Shown in pieces: positions 17,834 through 27,146 of a stretch of 64,000 bases of DNA. The translations under genes were made by a program, and so were the position numbers. A model generated the notes under the pieces. The model saw only the letters and a list, made by a program, of their open reading frames with translations, did not search any database and had not been told where the DNA came from. The DNA lies in contig JABLWZ010000002.1 in assembly GCA_013178275.1 (NCBI GenBank), positions 124,001-188,000 of the forward strand. Reading direction: 5' to 3'. Positions within the stretch are counted from its first letter, which is position 1, and each line of letters starts with the position of its first letter. The DNA comes from Bacillota bacterium. Lineage in GTDB: Bacteria; Bacillota; Ch66; Ch109.

Positions 17834-17945
17834 TGTCTACAGCAGGGTGTCTACAAGCGGGAACCCAATATTGTCAAGGCTTTTAGCCATCAAAATGTAT
17901 GGTTTGTAGACAAACATTTTAATAGCTGTTTAAGCTCGTAGACAA
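17834..17945. repeat. Iteron-like TGTCTAC/GTAGACA repeats (candidate parC centromere)
   Basis: TGTCTACA 17834-17841, TGTCTACAA 17848-17856, TTGTAGACA 17904-17912, CGTAGACAA 17937-17945. Confidence 0.55.
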
Positions 17946-18017
17946 GCCTTAGAAAAAAGAAGCTTGAGCCCCTGAAACTGTTTGCGTTAAACCTGTCAAC
18001 GAAGAAGGTGATAACCA

Positions 18018-18332
18018 TTGGATAAAACAAAGCCTTATTGGTTTCGTTTAAACGAACCTCAGGGGCTGAAGGAATATCTTAATTCCTTAAACGGAACCGA
18101 AAGGTCTAACTATATCAGATCAGCCTTAATGTGGTACTGGCGTTTCGGGGATTTACTCGATTCCATCGACCAAAAACTTGACCAGGTGCTGAAGGTCGGG
18201 ATATCCTGCGTACCACCTGAAGCCCCAGCGCCAGCAAGTGGTGTTAAGTCCGAAGAACCTGTAGAATCAGAGCTTGATGATGATTTCCTCGAAGCCTCCA
18301 CATTTGCGATCATCACAGGCAGCAGGAATTAG
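18018..18332 (+). CDS. Small ParR/RHH-like DNA-binding protein (putative)
   Basis: 104 aa; FRLNEPQGLKEYLNSLNGTERSNYIRSALMWYW resembles a ribbon-helix-helix segment; lies right after ParM-like gene and repeats. Confidence 0.4.
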   Translation: MDKTKPYWFRLNEPQGLKEYLNSLNGTERSNYIRSALMWYWRFGDLLDSIDQKLDQVLKVGISCVPPEAPAPASGVKSEEPVESELDDDFLEASTFAIITGSRN

Positions 18333-18348
18333 AAGGAGGGGAGGAGCT

Positions 18349-18936
18349 TTGAACGACTATAAGAAAGACGCTTTCTCTGTGAACCCATTAAAGGGAGAAT
18401 ACAATTTTCTTGAGGAGTACACAGACAAAAAACTGAAACAGGCATATCTCAACGCGCAGAAGGCATTTTTTACCCTGGGCGAACTCATGGTTATGAGAGC
18501 CCGAGCCAAGAACTTAGCAGAGAATGTAGCCGGGGGGAAGGCCACCTTCGAGAAAGGGATCTTAAAGATATCGATCCCCGAGGTCTTGCCGATTGGCAGG
18601 TATTACACCAGTGAAAGCAAGGCCCACTGGATGGGGATGATTACCCAAGCCTATATGGGTTTAGGGAAGCAAGTTCGTATGGACCATGCGCTTTGCGTTA
18701 TCCGGACTCTTACCCCCAGTGCACAGCAGTGGGACAACGACAATCGATTGGCGGTAAGTCATATCATTAACGCGATCCGCGGCCTGGGGATAGTACCTGA
18801 TGATACCTACGAATATCTGTCATTGCTGCAGGTGGGAGGGGTAGACGAAACTGCTCCCCGGACCGAGATATTGCTGCTAGACATTGGAAGCGTTGGTGAA
18901 TTCCTGGATAGGATAGGTCTTTCCGCATTAAAATAG
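18349..18936 (+). CDS. RusA-like Holliday-junction resolvase fold protein (putative)
   Basis: WDNDNRLAVSHIINAIRGLGIVPDDTYEYL resembles the RusA D-x-DNR...L-x-G-x-G-I-x-x-DD signature; TTG start after ggaggggagg. Confidence 0.45.
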   Translation: MNDYKKDAFSVNPLKGEYNFLEEYTDKKLKQAYLNAQKAFFTLGELMVMRARAKNLAENVAGGKATFEKGILKISIPEVLPIGRYYTSESKAHWMGMITQAYMGLGKQVRMDHALCVIRTLTPSAQQWDNDNRLAVSHIINAIRGLGIVPDDTYEYLSLLQVGGVDETAPRTEILLLDIGSVGEFLDRIGLSALK

Positions 18937-18983
18937 AAGTATTTTCATTTCTGCATTTACATAAGTAAGAAAAATTCTAAAAG

Positions 18984-19120
18984 TCCGTAAAACTACCCCT
19001 AAAAAGAGGCATTTTGCTCCGTAAATCTACCCCTCATTTTTTAGGAAAGAAATCATGCGAAAAACCTTTAAGGTTTACGGAGACGGAAAAGCATCAAGCC
19101 CTTGACGTTAAAGGGGTAGA
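18984..19120. repeat. Short direct/inverted repeats in noncoding region
   Basis: TCCGTAAAACTACCCCT (18984-19000), TCCGTAAATCTACCCCT (19018-19034), inverted TTTACGGA (19074-19081), inverted AGGGGTAGA (19112-19120). Confidence 0.6.
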
Positions 19121-19373
19121 GCTTCAATGCCGCAGGCATAGGTCAAGAGCCAGAGTACAAGGGCTTGTCCGCAATGGTCATGGTCACAACTTTCCAACGC
19201 CAAAAACAGACCAAAAACGGACAAGGTAGAAGCCCGCAGTACAAAGGTCATCTCTAACAAAAAAGTCCACTTCCAACACTCTCGGTAACCATAAACGGGC
19301 GGCCAGGCGCATCTCGAAGTAAAGGAGCCTTTTTCTTTTATGAACGAACGCTTAACTGAAAGGCGGTGATGGC

Positions 19374-20414
19374 TTGGTCTCTAAACGGGCAAAGTCAACG
19401 ACATCAACTGATAACGTACAACGAAAGACGATAAAGCTGACGGAGCGGGACCAGCGAATACTGGAGGACCTCCTGCGATTGCGTACGCTGACCTCACGGC
19501 AGATAAAAAAGCTCTACTTCGGCAGTAAAGGCTCAACAGGCGCTAACCGCATATCCGAGCTTAAACGGGCGGGGCTTATCAAGCCCAATAAGGTAATCCG
19601 CAATGGCCACAAGGACGACACCTGCTACTACATATCTCCCGCAGGTATGCGGGCCATCGGCCAGAAAGGCGACCGCCCGCGGAAAAACTTCGAGATCACC
19701 AAGCGCAGGATCGAAAAGAGTTCACTGGAGCTGCAGGACTACTACATCATGCGGAGCGAGATCTATGCGACCCTATCCCCCGAATGGTACTGGGAGGACA
19801 GTCGCGAGGTAAAGGTCCAGCAAAGACTGAACTTCTCAAGTCTGATAGCGGGCACTCTTCGTCATGGCGATAACACCTATGCCGTCTACCTGATGCTGCA
19901 CAGCCCCGAAGAAACTACACTCAGACGGGTCCACGATGAGATATTCTACAACCGAGCCGCTGGGAGGTTTGAGCAGGCGTTCATCCTCTGCGTGAACGAG
20001 GATACCATCGACAAGATAATCGCCAGCTACCGTCCCGGCCCGATATTCGTTTTGCCCTACCAGCCGGGTCTGAAGATGCTGGCTCTAAACGAGCCGCCCT
20101 ACTCACTGCTGGCCAGGGTTTACGGCGAACACCCCGACAACACGACCACGCGCCGCTACGCCCGGTACGAAACTGTGATCAATGGTGAGTCCTGCCTGGT
20201 TAATCAACTGCTCTACAACAACCTGGACTCCATCTCTGCTATGAGGTACTACACCAAGGACATCTATCTCAAGGAGAAGCTGCGGTTGATAGTCCTGGTC
20301 GAAAAGGGACGATTAGACTACTACACGCGGATCTTCACCCCCGAAAACTACCCCCATTTTGTGTGGGAGACCGTTGATATAGAAGCCCTATACCAAGAGA
20401 AAGTGAGGTTATAA
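19374..20414 (+). CDS. Replication-relaxation family (wHTH) protein
   Basis: LTERDQRILEDLLRLRTLTSRQIKKLYFGSKG...RISELKRAGLI typical N-terminal wHTH. Confidence 0.7.
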   Translation: MVSKRAKSTTSTDNVQRKTIKLTERDQRILEDLLRLRTLTSRQIKKLYFGSKGSTGANRISELKRAGLIKPNKVIRNGHKDDTCYYISPAGMRAIGQKGDRPRKNFEITKRRIEKSSLELQDYYIMRSEIYATLSPEWYWEDSREVKVQQRLNFSSLIAGTLRHGDNTYAVYLMLHSPEETTLRRVHDEIFYNRAAGRFEQAFILCVNEDTIDKIIASYRPGPIFVLPYQPGLKMLALNEPPYSLLARVYGEHPDNTTTRRYARYETVINGESCLVNQLLYNNLDSISAMRYYTKDIYLKEKLRLIVLVEKGRLDYYTRIFTPENYPHFVWETVDIEALYQEKVRL

Positions 20415-20491
20415 CGGTGGTTGATGATCTAAACAAAAAAGGCAATCACCCTACAATTCAACGGGATCGACCGATAAGGAGGCGATAGCGA

Positions 20492-22387
20492 TTGATAACG
20501 TCACTGGTTGTTCTGGCCCTCTCTTCCTTAGGATTCATTACGGCTATGATTTCCCTGCCAACCCCGTTTGCCCCGCTGGTTATAACAGCGGGCATGGGGT
20601 TGATTGCTTTGACGGGGTTCAGCCGCAATCGAACAAGGAAGGTAGGGCTGATATACTTTGCCGCGCTACTTTTCAGTACCGCCTGGGCGATAAGCAGCTT
20701 TGCTCCCGAGATCAACAGCTACCTGATCTCATCATCCAAGGTAGTCGATATACAGCCCAAACCCATGATCCAGATGTTAATGCTGATGCCGTTGATCCTG
20801 GGATCGTTTCTGGCGCCGAAGATTATCGAAGAAGTTAAGGCTGGAGACATACAGCCCCGGCAGGAGACGATAGTCGACCAAGTGTTGAAAACCACAGTCA
20901 ACTACCTGAAATTGAAAAGTGGCAAGGAGCGGGCCCCGGTAAGCGACGTAGGAGCCATGCTCAACTATATCATCAAAAACGTGTCTCCACCGGAGAACCT
21001 GGACCTCGAGTTTTGCATCGACGTTAAAGCCAACAGACCCGTCACCTTGGAGGGGACTTATCGCTACCGCAATACCCTGATAACCGGTCCGCCCGGGTCA
21101 GGAAAAACGGTCACCTTAAAAAACCACATCTTCCAGGACCTCGACCGGATATCGAGTTCGCTTAAATACGGCCGACCGATGGGGCTAACCCTACTCGAAC
21201 CGAAGGGCGACCTGGTGGACGAAGTGGCCGCCCGGTGCCAGGAACTAAACATCCCGTTTCACTACATCAACCCTTTAAGTCCGTTCACGGCCCAGTTCAA
21301 CCCGATGATGGGACCCAGCGACGTTGCGGCTGAATCAACTAGGACCGTTCTGCGAAACATCTTCGGCAAGCAGGAGGCGTTTTTCGCGGTGGTCCAGGAG
21401 ACCGCGGCCCGCAATACCATTCTCCTGGTCAAGCAGCTACAGGGGGATGACCTTGACATGTTAGACGTTCTAAGGTGTCTTCGTGACCGTGCCGAGTTGG
21501 AAAAGATCGTGTCTACCGTGGAGAGGCGGGATGGCGAAAGCGATTTGACCGAGTATTTTAGGAAAGAGGCCATGGGCCGTTCCTCCGAGCACTACCATCA
21601 GTTCACCATGGGTCTGCGCGTGCAGTTAGAGGACCTGGTCGGCAACGATATGCTGAAGCGGGTACTGCTCGGTAAAAGAGGGGTAGACCTCGACAAACAC
21701 CTTGCCGAGGGAGGGGTAATGCTGGTCAACTCGGCCATGGGCCGCCTGGGAAAGCTGGGCGACACGCTGGGTAAATTCCTGGCCATGCACCTGATGAACG
21801 CGGTGTTCCGCCGCCCGGGCAGCGAGCATGAACGGCCGCCGCACTTCCTGTACGTGGATGAGTTCCCGCGCTACATGAACGAAGGTTTCGAGATACTTTT
21901 AAACATCGCGCGTAGTTATCGCTGTGCAACCACCTTGGCCATTCAGGGTTTCTCACAGATGGAATTCAACCTGGGAGAGTCTTTCAGAAAGGTCGTAATG
22001 AACAGTTGCCAGAATAAAATCGTTTTCGGCGGCATGGACGAGGCCGACGCCAAGCTGGCGGAGGCCGAAATGGGACTTATGAAAATCCAAACCAAAGAAC
22101 CTTCTTACGAGTATCGACCACTGATACCCCATGTCTTCCCAAAGGCTTATCGGATCAAGGAAAAGGACGAACCGCGGTACACCTACACCCAACTCATGGA
22201 GCTGCCGCCGTACCATTTCGTCTACCGCATGGTCCGGTTCGGGAATCTTCAGCAGCCCAGCGTGGGGAAATCCAGGCTCATCAAAAACAACACCGTATTT
22301 CAGCCCATGGTTCCAACGGAACCTCCGGCAGACACGCCAACAGCTGCGGTGCCGGTTGTTAACTCTAAACCCACCGGGTTTTTCTAG
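20492..22387 (+). CDS. VirD4/TraD-like coupling ATPase
   Basis: NTLITGPPGSGKTVTLKNH Walker A; LLEPKGDLVDEVA; FLYVDEFPRYMNEGFEILLNIARSYRCATTLAIQGFSQ Walker B region. Confidence 0.75.
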   Translation: MITSLVVLALSSLGFITAMISLPTPFAPLVITAGMGLIALTGFSRNRTRKVGLIYFAALLFSTAWAISSFAPEINSYLISSSKVVDIQPKPMIQMLMLMPLILGSFLAPKIIEEVKAGDIQPRQETIVDQVLKTTVNYLKLKSGKERAPVSDVGAMLNYIIKNVSPPENLDLEFCIDVKANRPVTLEGTYRYRNTLITGPPGSGKTVTLKNHIFQDLDRISSSLKYGRPMGLTLLEPKGDLVDEVAARCQELNIPFHYINPLSPFTAQFNPMMGPSDVAAESTRTVLRNIFGKQEAFFAVVQETAARNTILLVKQLQGDDLDMLDVLRCLRDRAELEKIVSTVERRDGESDLTEYFRKEAMGRSSEHYHQFTMGLRVQLEDLVGNDMLKRVLLGKRGVDLDKHLAEGGVMLVNSAMGRLGKLGDTLGKFLAMHLMNAVFRRPGSEHERPPHFLYVDEFPRYMNEGFEILLNIARSYRCATTLAIQGFSQMEFNLGESFRKVVMNSCQNKIVFGGMDEADAKLAEAEMGLMKIQTKEPSYEYRPLIPHVFPKAYRIKEKDEPRYTYTQLMELPPYHFVYRMVRFGNLQQPSVGKSRLIKNNTVFQPMVPTEPPADTPTAAVPVVNSKPTGFF

Positions 22388-22446
22388 GCCGAAAGTCTTG
22401 TCTGACTCAAACTTGCACCTAACTAATTTTCAAGGAGGTATAAGCA

Positions 22447-23322
22447 ATGAGTTTAATACAACAGCTCAGACCGTATCTTCCCGAAGGCCTGAAAGAAGAG
22501 AACATCAAGAAGTTCGATCGCAGTGACGAGATAATCATGGAGCTTCATGACGCCTGGAGGAACGGAACAATCCTGGAAGGAAGGATTGTCGGATCCGGAA
22601 TCAACGCGGTCGGCAGGATCGTCAAGGTCATCTATCAAGGCATGGAGTTCATAATGCCCGAAGATGAACTGGATCCGTCATCCAGGACCAGGGTGGAGCG
22701 CTTTCTCGGCCGCGAGGTTTACTTCAAGGTAGTCGGGGTTGATCTGAAAGAGAAGAAGGCTGTGTTTTCCCGTAAGGCAGCCATCGAAGACCGCAGCAAC
22801 GCAACCCTGGAATCCATCAAGATCGGCCAGGTCTGGACCGGTAAGGCCGTAATCGTCGACCAGCGCCACGCCATCCTGGATATAGGAGGCGGTATCACCG
22901 CGATCCTTTCCCGGGATGACTTTGCGTACACTCCGGTCAAAGACCTGCGCGAGCAGTTGAAACTCGGTGAGGGTCTGGATGTTAAGATCATCGACATCGA
23001 CTATACTCGGACGAACCGCTTAAAGAATCAGCCGCACATCCAGGTTTCACTGAAAGAAGTACTTAATGACCCGTGGGAGCTGGTTAAAGAAAACATCAAT
23101 TTCGACGAGCTGCGCGTGGGCACTGTGACCGGTCATCTGGTGGATCGGAGAGATCCTCTTGTTTTCGTAAGAATTGATCCGGGTGGAATAATCGTTGCCT
23201 GTCCGGTGTCAAATCGGGCACTGCCGGCCAAGGGTCAGGAGATCATTATAAAAATCAAGAAGATTGATCCGGTGCGCCGCCGTCTTTTTGGGGTATACGT
23301 TGCCAACGTAAGCGCCATATAG
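22447..23322 (+). CDS. S1 RNA-binding domain protein
   Basis: GTILEGRIVGSGINAVGRIVKVIYQGMEFIMPEDEL and LDIGGGITAILSRDDFA repeats of S1-type; aaggaggt RBS. Confidence 0.65.
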   Translation: MSLIQQLRPYLPEGLKEENIKKFDRSDEIIMELHDAWRNGTILEGRIVGSGINAVGRIVKVIYQGMEFIMPEDELDPSSRTRVERFLGREVYFKVVGVDLKEKKAVFSRKAAIEDRSNATLESIKIGQVWTGKAVIVDQRHAILDIGGGITAILSRDDFAYTPVKDLREQLKLGEGLDVKIIDIDYTRTNRLKNQPHIQVSLKEVLNDPWELVKENINFDELRVGTVTGHLVDRRDPLVFVRIDPGGIIVACPVSNRALPAKGQEIIIKIKKIDPVRRRLFGVYVANVSAI

Positions 23323-23397
23323 TAGGCACCGATTGCGGAACCGGGTGAACCAATCCGAAGACAAGCTATATTTAAATCCCGAAAGGGGGTAATCCCT

Positions 23398-24213
23398 TTG
23401 TCAAATCAATTCGTGGTTAACGATGAGAACGCCCACGTATTATTCAAGTTGCGCCCGCCTATGACCACCGATGAGATAGAGATGAGGCTGGTATCACTTG
23501 ACAAAAACGACCTAAACCTGTTGTGTTTTCTACACCGCCACAGCTTCATGACCAGATTCCAGATCGAGCGGTTATTCATCAATTCTACGAAGCAGTCTAA
23601 ACGCCGGCTTAAATTCCTGGACAAGATCAGGGTGGTCAACCGCCTTCGGGTCAGTTGCAGCGTCCCGACTTTTCCGCCCATCTACATGTTGGACATCGCG
23701 GGTGCTCGTTACCTGAATCTGAAAAAGTGGTCACCCGATGTGTTGGACTTCAACTCTATTTGTAAATACCTTCAGCTTGTAGAGATATATCTGCTGCTTT
23801 CGCCTGGGGTTTCTGATTATCGGGTCAGGCCGGTTTTTAAAACCCATCGGGGGTTCTATGTTCCAATGGCGGTTTTCAATTACACTGGTATCAACGGTCG
23901 GGAGAGGAAGTTGATTTTTGATATCTTCAGGCCAGGAGACAACAATGATCTGGATCGAAAAATCGGCTACCTGTGTGCCTTGCTCGACGAACCGACAGGC
24001 CACTTCGATACTCTTCCCGCGGTTGTTCTGGACTGCTGCGATGAGGATCAGATAAGGGCCGCGGCAAGGCATCTTGCTCAGCATGCCAGAAAGGTCGCGT
24101 TTACCACAGATGATCGCCTGTACGGGAGCGATGTGAACAAGTCTTTTCTAGTATGGAATGGAAGAGATATCGAGCCGATGCCCGATCAGGGATTTTTTCT
24201 GCCTCAGCTTTAG
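23398..24213 (+). CDS. Replication-relaxation-like wHTH protein (second copy type)
   Basis: LDKNDLNLLCFLHRHSFMTRFQIERLFINSTKQSKRRLKFLDKIRVV wHTH; similar layout to 19374-20414. Confidence 0.5.
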   Translation: MSNQFVVNDENAHVLFKLRPPMTTDEIEMRLVSLDKNDLNLLCFLHRHSFMTRFQIERLFINSTKQSKRRLKFLDKIRVVNRLRVSCSVPTFPPIYMLDIAGARYLNLKKWSPDVLDFNSICKYLQLVEIYLLLSPGVSDYRVRPVFKTHRGFYVPMAVFNYTGINGRERKLIFDIFRPGDNNDLDRKIGYLCALLDEPTGHFDTLPAVVLDCCDEDQIRAAARHLAQHARKVAFTTDDRLYGSDVNKSFLVWNGRDIEPMPDQGFFLPQL

Positions 24214-24317
24214 AAAAGTCGGAAGCGAACAGGAGACTCAGTCTTTTGGTAATGGAAAAGCATAAAGCGCCTTTATTGGCGCTTGATATCGTATATTTTT
24301 TAATGGGAGTTGGGAAA

Positions 24318-24587
24318 TTATTGGAAACTAATCTCGATTTCTTTTCCTAAGGCCTTGGCGACTTTAGATAAAAATTCAATACTTGGGTTATAATTTCCGC
24401 TTTCAAGGCGGGAAATGGCTGATTGTTTGGTTTTAACCCGGTCTGCCAGGTCTTTTTGACTGAGTCCCTGTTCTAACCGTAGTCGTATGATTTCTCGCTT
24501 TATATCATAGAGAGCCTTGAGATCATCGTACTCTTTTTTTACTTCAGGCGATGCTAATATGCGAGTCTTAACTTCCTCATGATTCAT
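24318..24587 (-). CDS. XRE-family antitoxin (HigA-like)
   Basis: IRLRLEQGLSQKDLADRVKTKQSAISRLESGNYNPSIEFLSKVAKALG. Confidence 0.8.
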   Translation of the reverse strand: MNHEEVKTRILASPEVKKEYDDLKALYDIKREIIRLRLEQGLSQKDLADRVKTKQSAISRLESGNYNPSIEFLSKVAKALGKEIEISFQ

Positions 24588-24591
24588 ATAC

Positions 24592-24948
24592 TCACATCCT
24601 TTCTAAATAATTCTTCATTCTTCTCATCGAAGTTTCAAGGTGCTTTTTAGGTGTTTTTTCCGAGGTCTTCCTGATTGCATGCAGTAAAATAAACTTACCA
24701 CCGGAAAACACGAAATAGAATATCCGAAAATCATTTGAGCTATGTTTTATCCTCAACTCCCATAGGCTGTTATAGTTCCCCTGCATCTTTTTGATGTATG
24801 GAAGGCCGAGCGCCAGACCAAACTCTTTTAGCAAGTCAATTTCCCTAAGAATCTTAGCCTGTTCCTTAGGGGTTAGACCTTGGATAAACTCCATAACCGG
24901 ACATCTATCTTTTTCTTCATAGTATTCAATTTGAAACAAAGAAAACAC
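24592..24948 (-). CDS. RelE/HigB-family toxin
   Basis: LKEFGLALGLPYIKKMQGNYNSLWELRIKHSSNDFRIFYFVFSGGKFILLHAIRKTSEKTP; immediately upstream of XRE gene. Confidence 0.85.
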   Translation of the reverse strand: MFSLFQIEYYEEKDRCPVMEFIQGLTPKEQAKILREIDLLKEFGLALGLPYIKKMQGNYNSLWELRIKHSSNDFRIFYFVFSGGKFILLHAIRKTSEKTPKKHLETSMRRMKNYLERM

Positions 24949-25398
24949 CCCTTCTGTTAATATAACTATATCACATATACGTTATATTGGCAACTTGGAA
25001 AATGGTTATCTCCATGAAGGACATTTCTCCTCAGGACCACGTTCTGTCAAACCACCTAAAATTATATCCACGGCAAGAAAGTAGATCTGGTAATGGAAAA
25101 GGCGCTAAAACCTCAGTTAGGGAAAAAAATACTTCGTGAGGTTAAGTACGTATGATCAGAAGTTATTTTCTATACCTCGGTGATATAGTTGAGCCCATCG
25201 AGATGAATCAAGCGGGAATACTTTGACGAGGAGAATTATATCCTTAAGGAACACAGGCTGTTTTACCCGATCAGATCCCTAAACTTGCTGAGATAAAGGT
25301 CTCACCCGAGAGATGAGGTGTGGTTTCAAATAACTAATGTTAATAATTGCTTGTCAGGCTATAATAATATACAATAAGCGGAATATGGAGGTAATGTT

Positions 25399-25821
25399 AT
25401 GGCAAGGCAAGCGAAAGCGGCTAAGGAAACTGAAGAACCGATTAAGTCAAATCAAAAAACCAGGAGTGGCGTAAGAAAGTGGATTGAGCCGAGCATACTC
25501 ATGTTGTTGATGAAACAACCTACTCATGGTTATGATTTAGCCAATAGTATTAAGGAATTAGATATTAACGAGGATAAACCTGATTTTGGCACGGTTTACC
25601 GTACTTTGCGAGGAATGGAAGACGAAGGGTTAATTAAATCGGAATGGGTTACTGAGGGCCCAGGCCCGGCTAAAAGAAACTATAAAATTACACCCAAGGG
25701 AACAAAAACCGTAGGTCACTGGACAAAGGAAGTAGAAAAAGATATAGATATCCTAAGCCGTTTCCTAATACGGCTTAAGCAATTTACTCCAGATAAATCT
25801 AAGAAAAGGAAGAACCATTAA
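25399..25821 (+). CDS. PadR-family regulator
   Basis: ILMLLMKQPTHGYDLANSIKELDINEDKPDFGTVYRTLRGMEDEGLIKSEW. Confidence 0.85.
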   Translation: MARQAKAAKETEEPIKSNQKTRSGVRKWIEPSILMLLMKQPTHGYDLANSIKELDINEDKPDFGTVYRTLRGMEDEGLIKSEWVTEGPGPAKRNYKITPKGTKTVGHWTKEVEKDIDILSRFLIRLKQFTPDKSKKRKNH

Positions 25822-25830
25822 CATATAACC

Positions 25831-25855
25831 AGGCCCTTATCGGGCCTATTTTTTT
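25831..25855 (+). terminator. Intrinsic terminator of padR-like gene
   Basis: AGGCCC-TTATC-GGGCCT then ATTTTTTT. Confidence 0.9.
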
Positions 25856-26037
25856 GTGAATGCATCCCTCCATTTGTGCCACCCAGGCTTAATGCTTGCT
25901 TCACCTACAAAGGGTTTCAACCTCAGGTCCCCTTATAAAAATGAGATAAATTTTGGAATATTTATCTTTAAAATGTTTAGAATCTTAATATATACTAAAA
26001 ACTATAGCTATAACAATTTGGAATGAGGTGACCTTTA

Positions 26038-26433
26038 ATGGACCAAACTGAATTCTTGAGTGTATCCCAGGTGGCGGATCAGCTCAAATCAAATTATCAA
26101 AAAGTGCTATACATGATCAAGACGAATAAGATGCCGGCTAAAAAAGAAGGTAAGTCCTTTAAAATCCCCGCCAACTACCAGGAATTGATGGCAGAAGGAG
26201 TCAGTACCCCCAAGCGGATTAAAAGGAAGCAGGGTCAAGAAGCTTTGCCCTCGAAAAGGAGAGGAAGGCCGAAAAAGGAGAAAACCGCTGCCAAGGGTAA
26301 AAGCAGTCATTTAAAAGAAGTAACCTCGATACCCCAGAAAGAGGTTAATAAGGAGCAGTTGATCAATAATCTAACCAAAGCAATTTCGGATCTTGTAGAG
26401 TTTCAGGTGAGCAAAATTTTAAGCAAGAAATAA
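26038..26433 (+). CDS. Excisionase-like HTH protein with AT-hook-like tail
   Basis: FLSVSQVADQLKSNYQKVLYMIKTNKMPAKKEGKSFKIP (HTH_17-like) plus SKRRGRPKKEK AT-hook core. Confidence 0.65.
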   Translation: MDQTEFLSVSQVADQLKSNYQKVLYMIKTNKMPAKKEGKSFKIPANYQELMAEGVSTPKRIKRKQGQEALPSKRRGRPKKEKTAAKGKSSHLKEVTSIPQKEVNKEQLINNLTKAISDLVEFQVSKILSKK

Positions 26434-26467
26434 AACCAGGGAATGATGGATCCATTTAAAATTGTAG

Positions 26468-26493
26468 AAAAACCCGGTAGTCAAACCTACCGG
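26468..26493 (-). terminator. Intrinsic terminator downstream of spoVT
   Basis: Minus strand CCGGTAG-GTTTGA-CTACCGG followed by GTTTTTC. Confidence 0.75.
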
Positions 26494-26585
26494 TGTAGTG
26501 TTTAATTATAGAACTTCAATCCGGATTACTCAATTATACTAACCGGACTCTCATTTGGTTCTGTTCAGGAGAAATAAATTTAGAC

Positions 26586-27146
26586 CTAGGTTTCCATCTG
26601 CTTAGCAAGGAAGCCGGCGGCTGTTTGAGCCATCTTTAGCACTATATCGCCCAGTTTAACTCCCGGGTCTTTAGGCATAAGGATCACGGCACCGATAGCG
26701 TCGCCCTCAAGAATAATAGGAGAGATAACCTTTGGGATTGTCCTGTAATTCTCGGTTTCATCCAGGATAGCGATCTCTTCGAAGTAAGGATCACCATTAT
26801 CGTTAATTAATAGGGAATTTTGTTCTTCCATAACTTTCTTGATGGTGGTGTCCAATTTTTTATTAAGAAATTCTTTTCTGGATACACCCGATACAGCGAC
26901 GACAGTGTCCGGGTCACAAATAAGTGCGAGATGTCCTAAACTCTGATGCAGAGAATCTGCGTATTCCTGTGCAAATTCTTCAAGCCTACCCACGATGGAA
27001 TACTTTTTGAGGATTACCCCTCCTTCACGATCAACAAAAATCTCCAACGGAGTTCCTTCCCTGATTCTCAGACTACGACGAATTTCCTTCGGAATTACTA
27101 TTCTCCCTAGATCATCTATCCGCCTGACAATACCTGTCGCCTTCAT
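26586..27146 (-). CDS. spoVT: Stage V sporulation protein T (AbrB-GAF)
   Basis: MKATGIVRRIDDLGRIVIPKEIRRSLRIREGTPLEIFVDREGGVILKKYS plus GAF-like C-terminus; 186 aa. Confidence 0.9.
   Translation of the reverse strand: MKATGIVRRIDDLGRIVIPKEIRRSLRIREGTPLEIFVDREGGVILKKYSIVGRLEEFAQEYADSLHQSLGHLALICDPDTVVAVSGVSRKEFLNKKLDTTIKKVMEEQNSLLINDNGDPYFEEIAILDETENYRTIPKVISPIILEGDAIGAVILMPKDPGVKLGDIVLKMAQTAAGFLAKQMET

Noticed and set aside
24950-25398. Possible gene remnant between TA module and padR-like gene
   Set aside because: Frames broken by stops and no clear homology readable.
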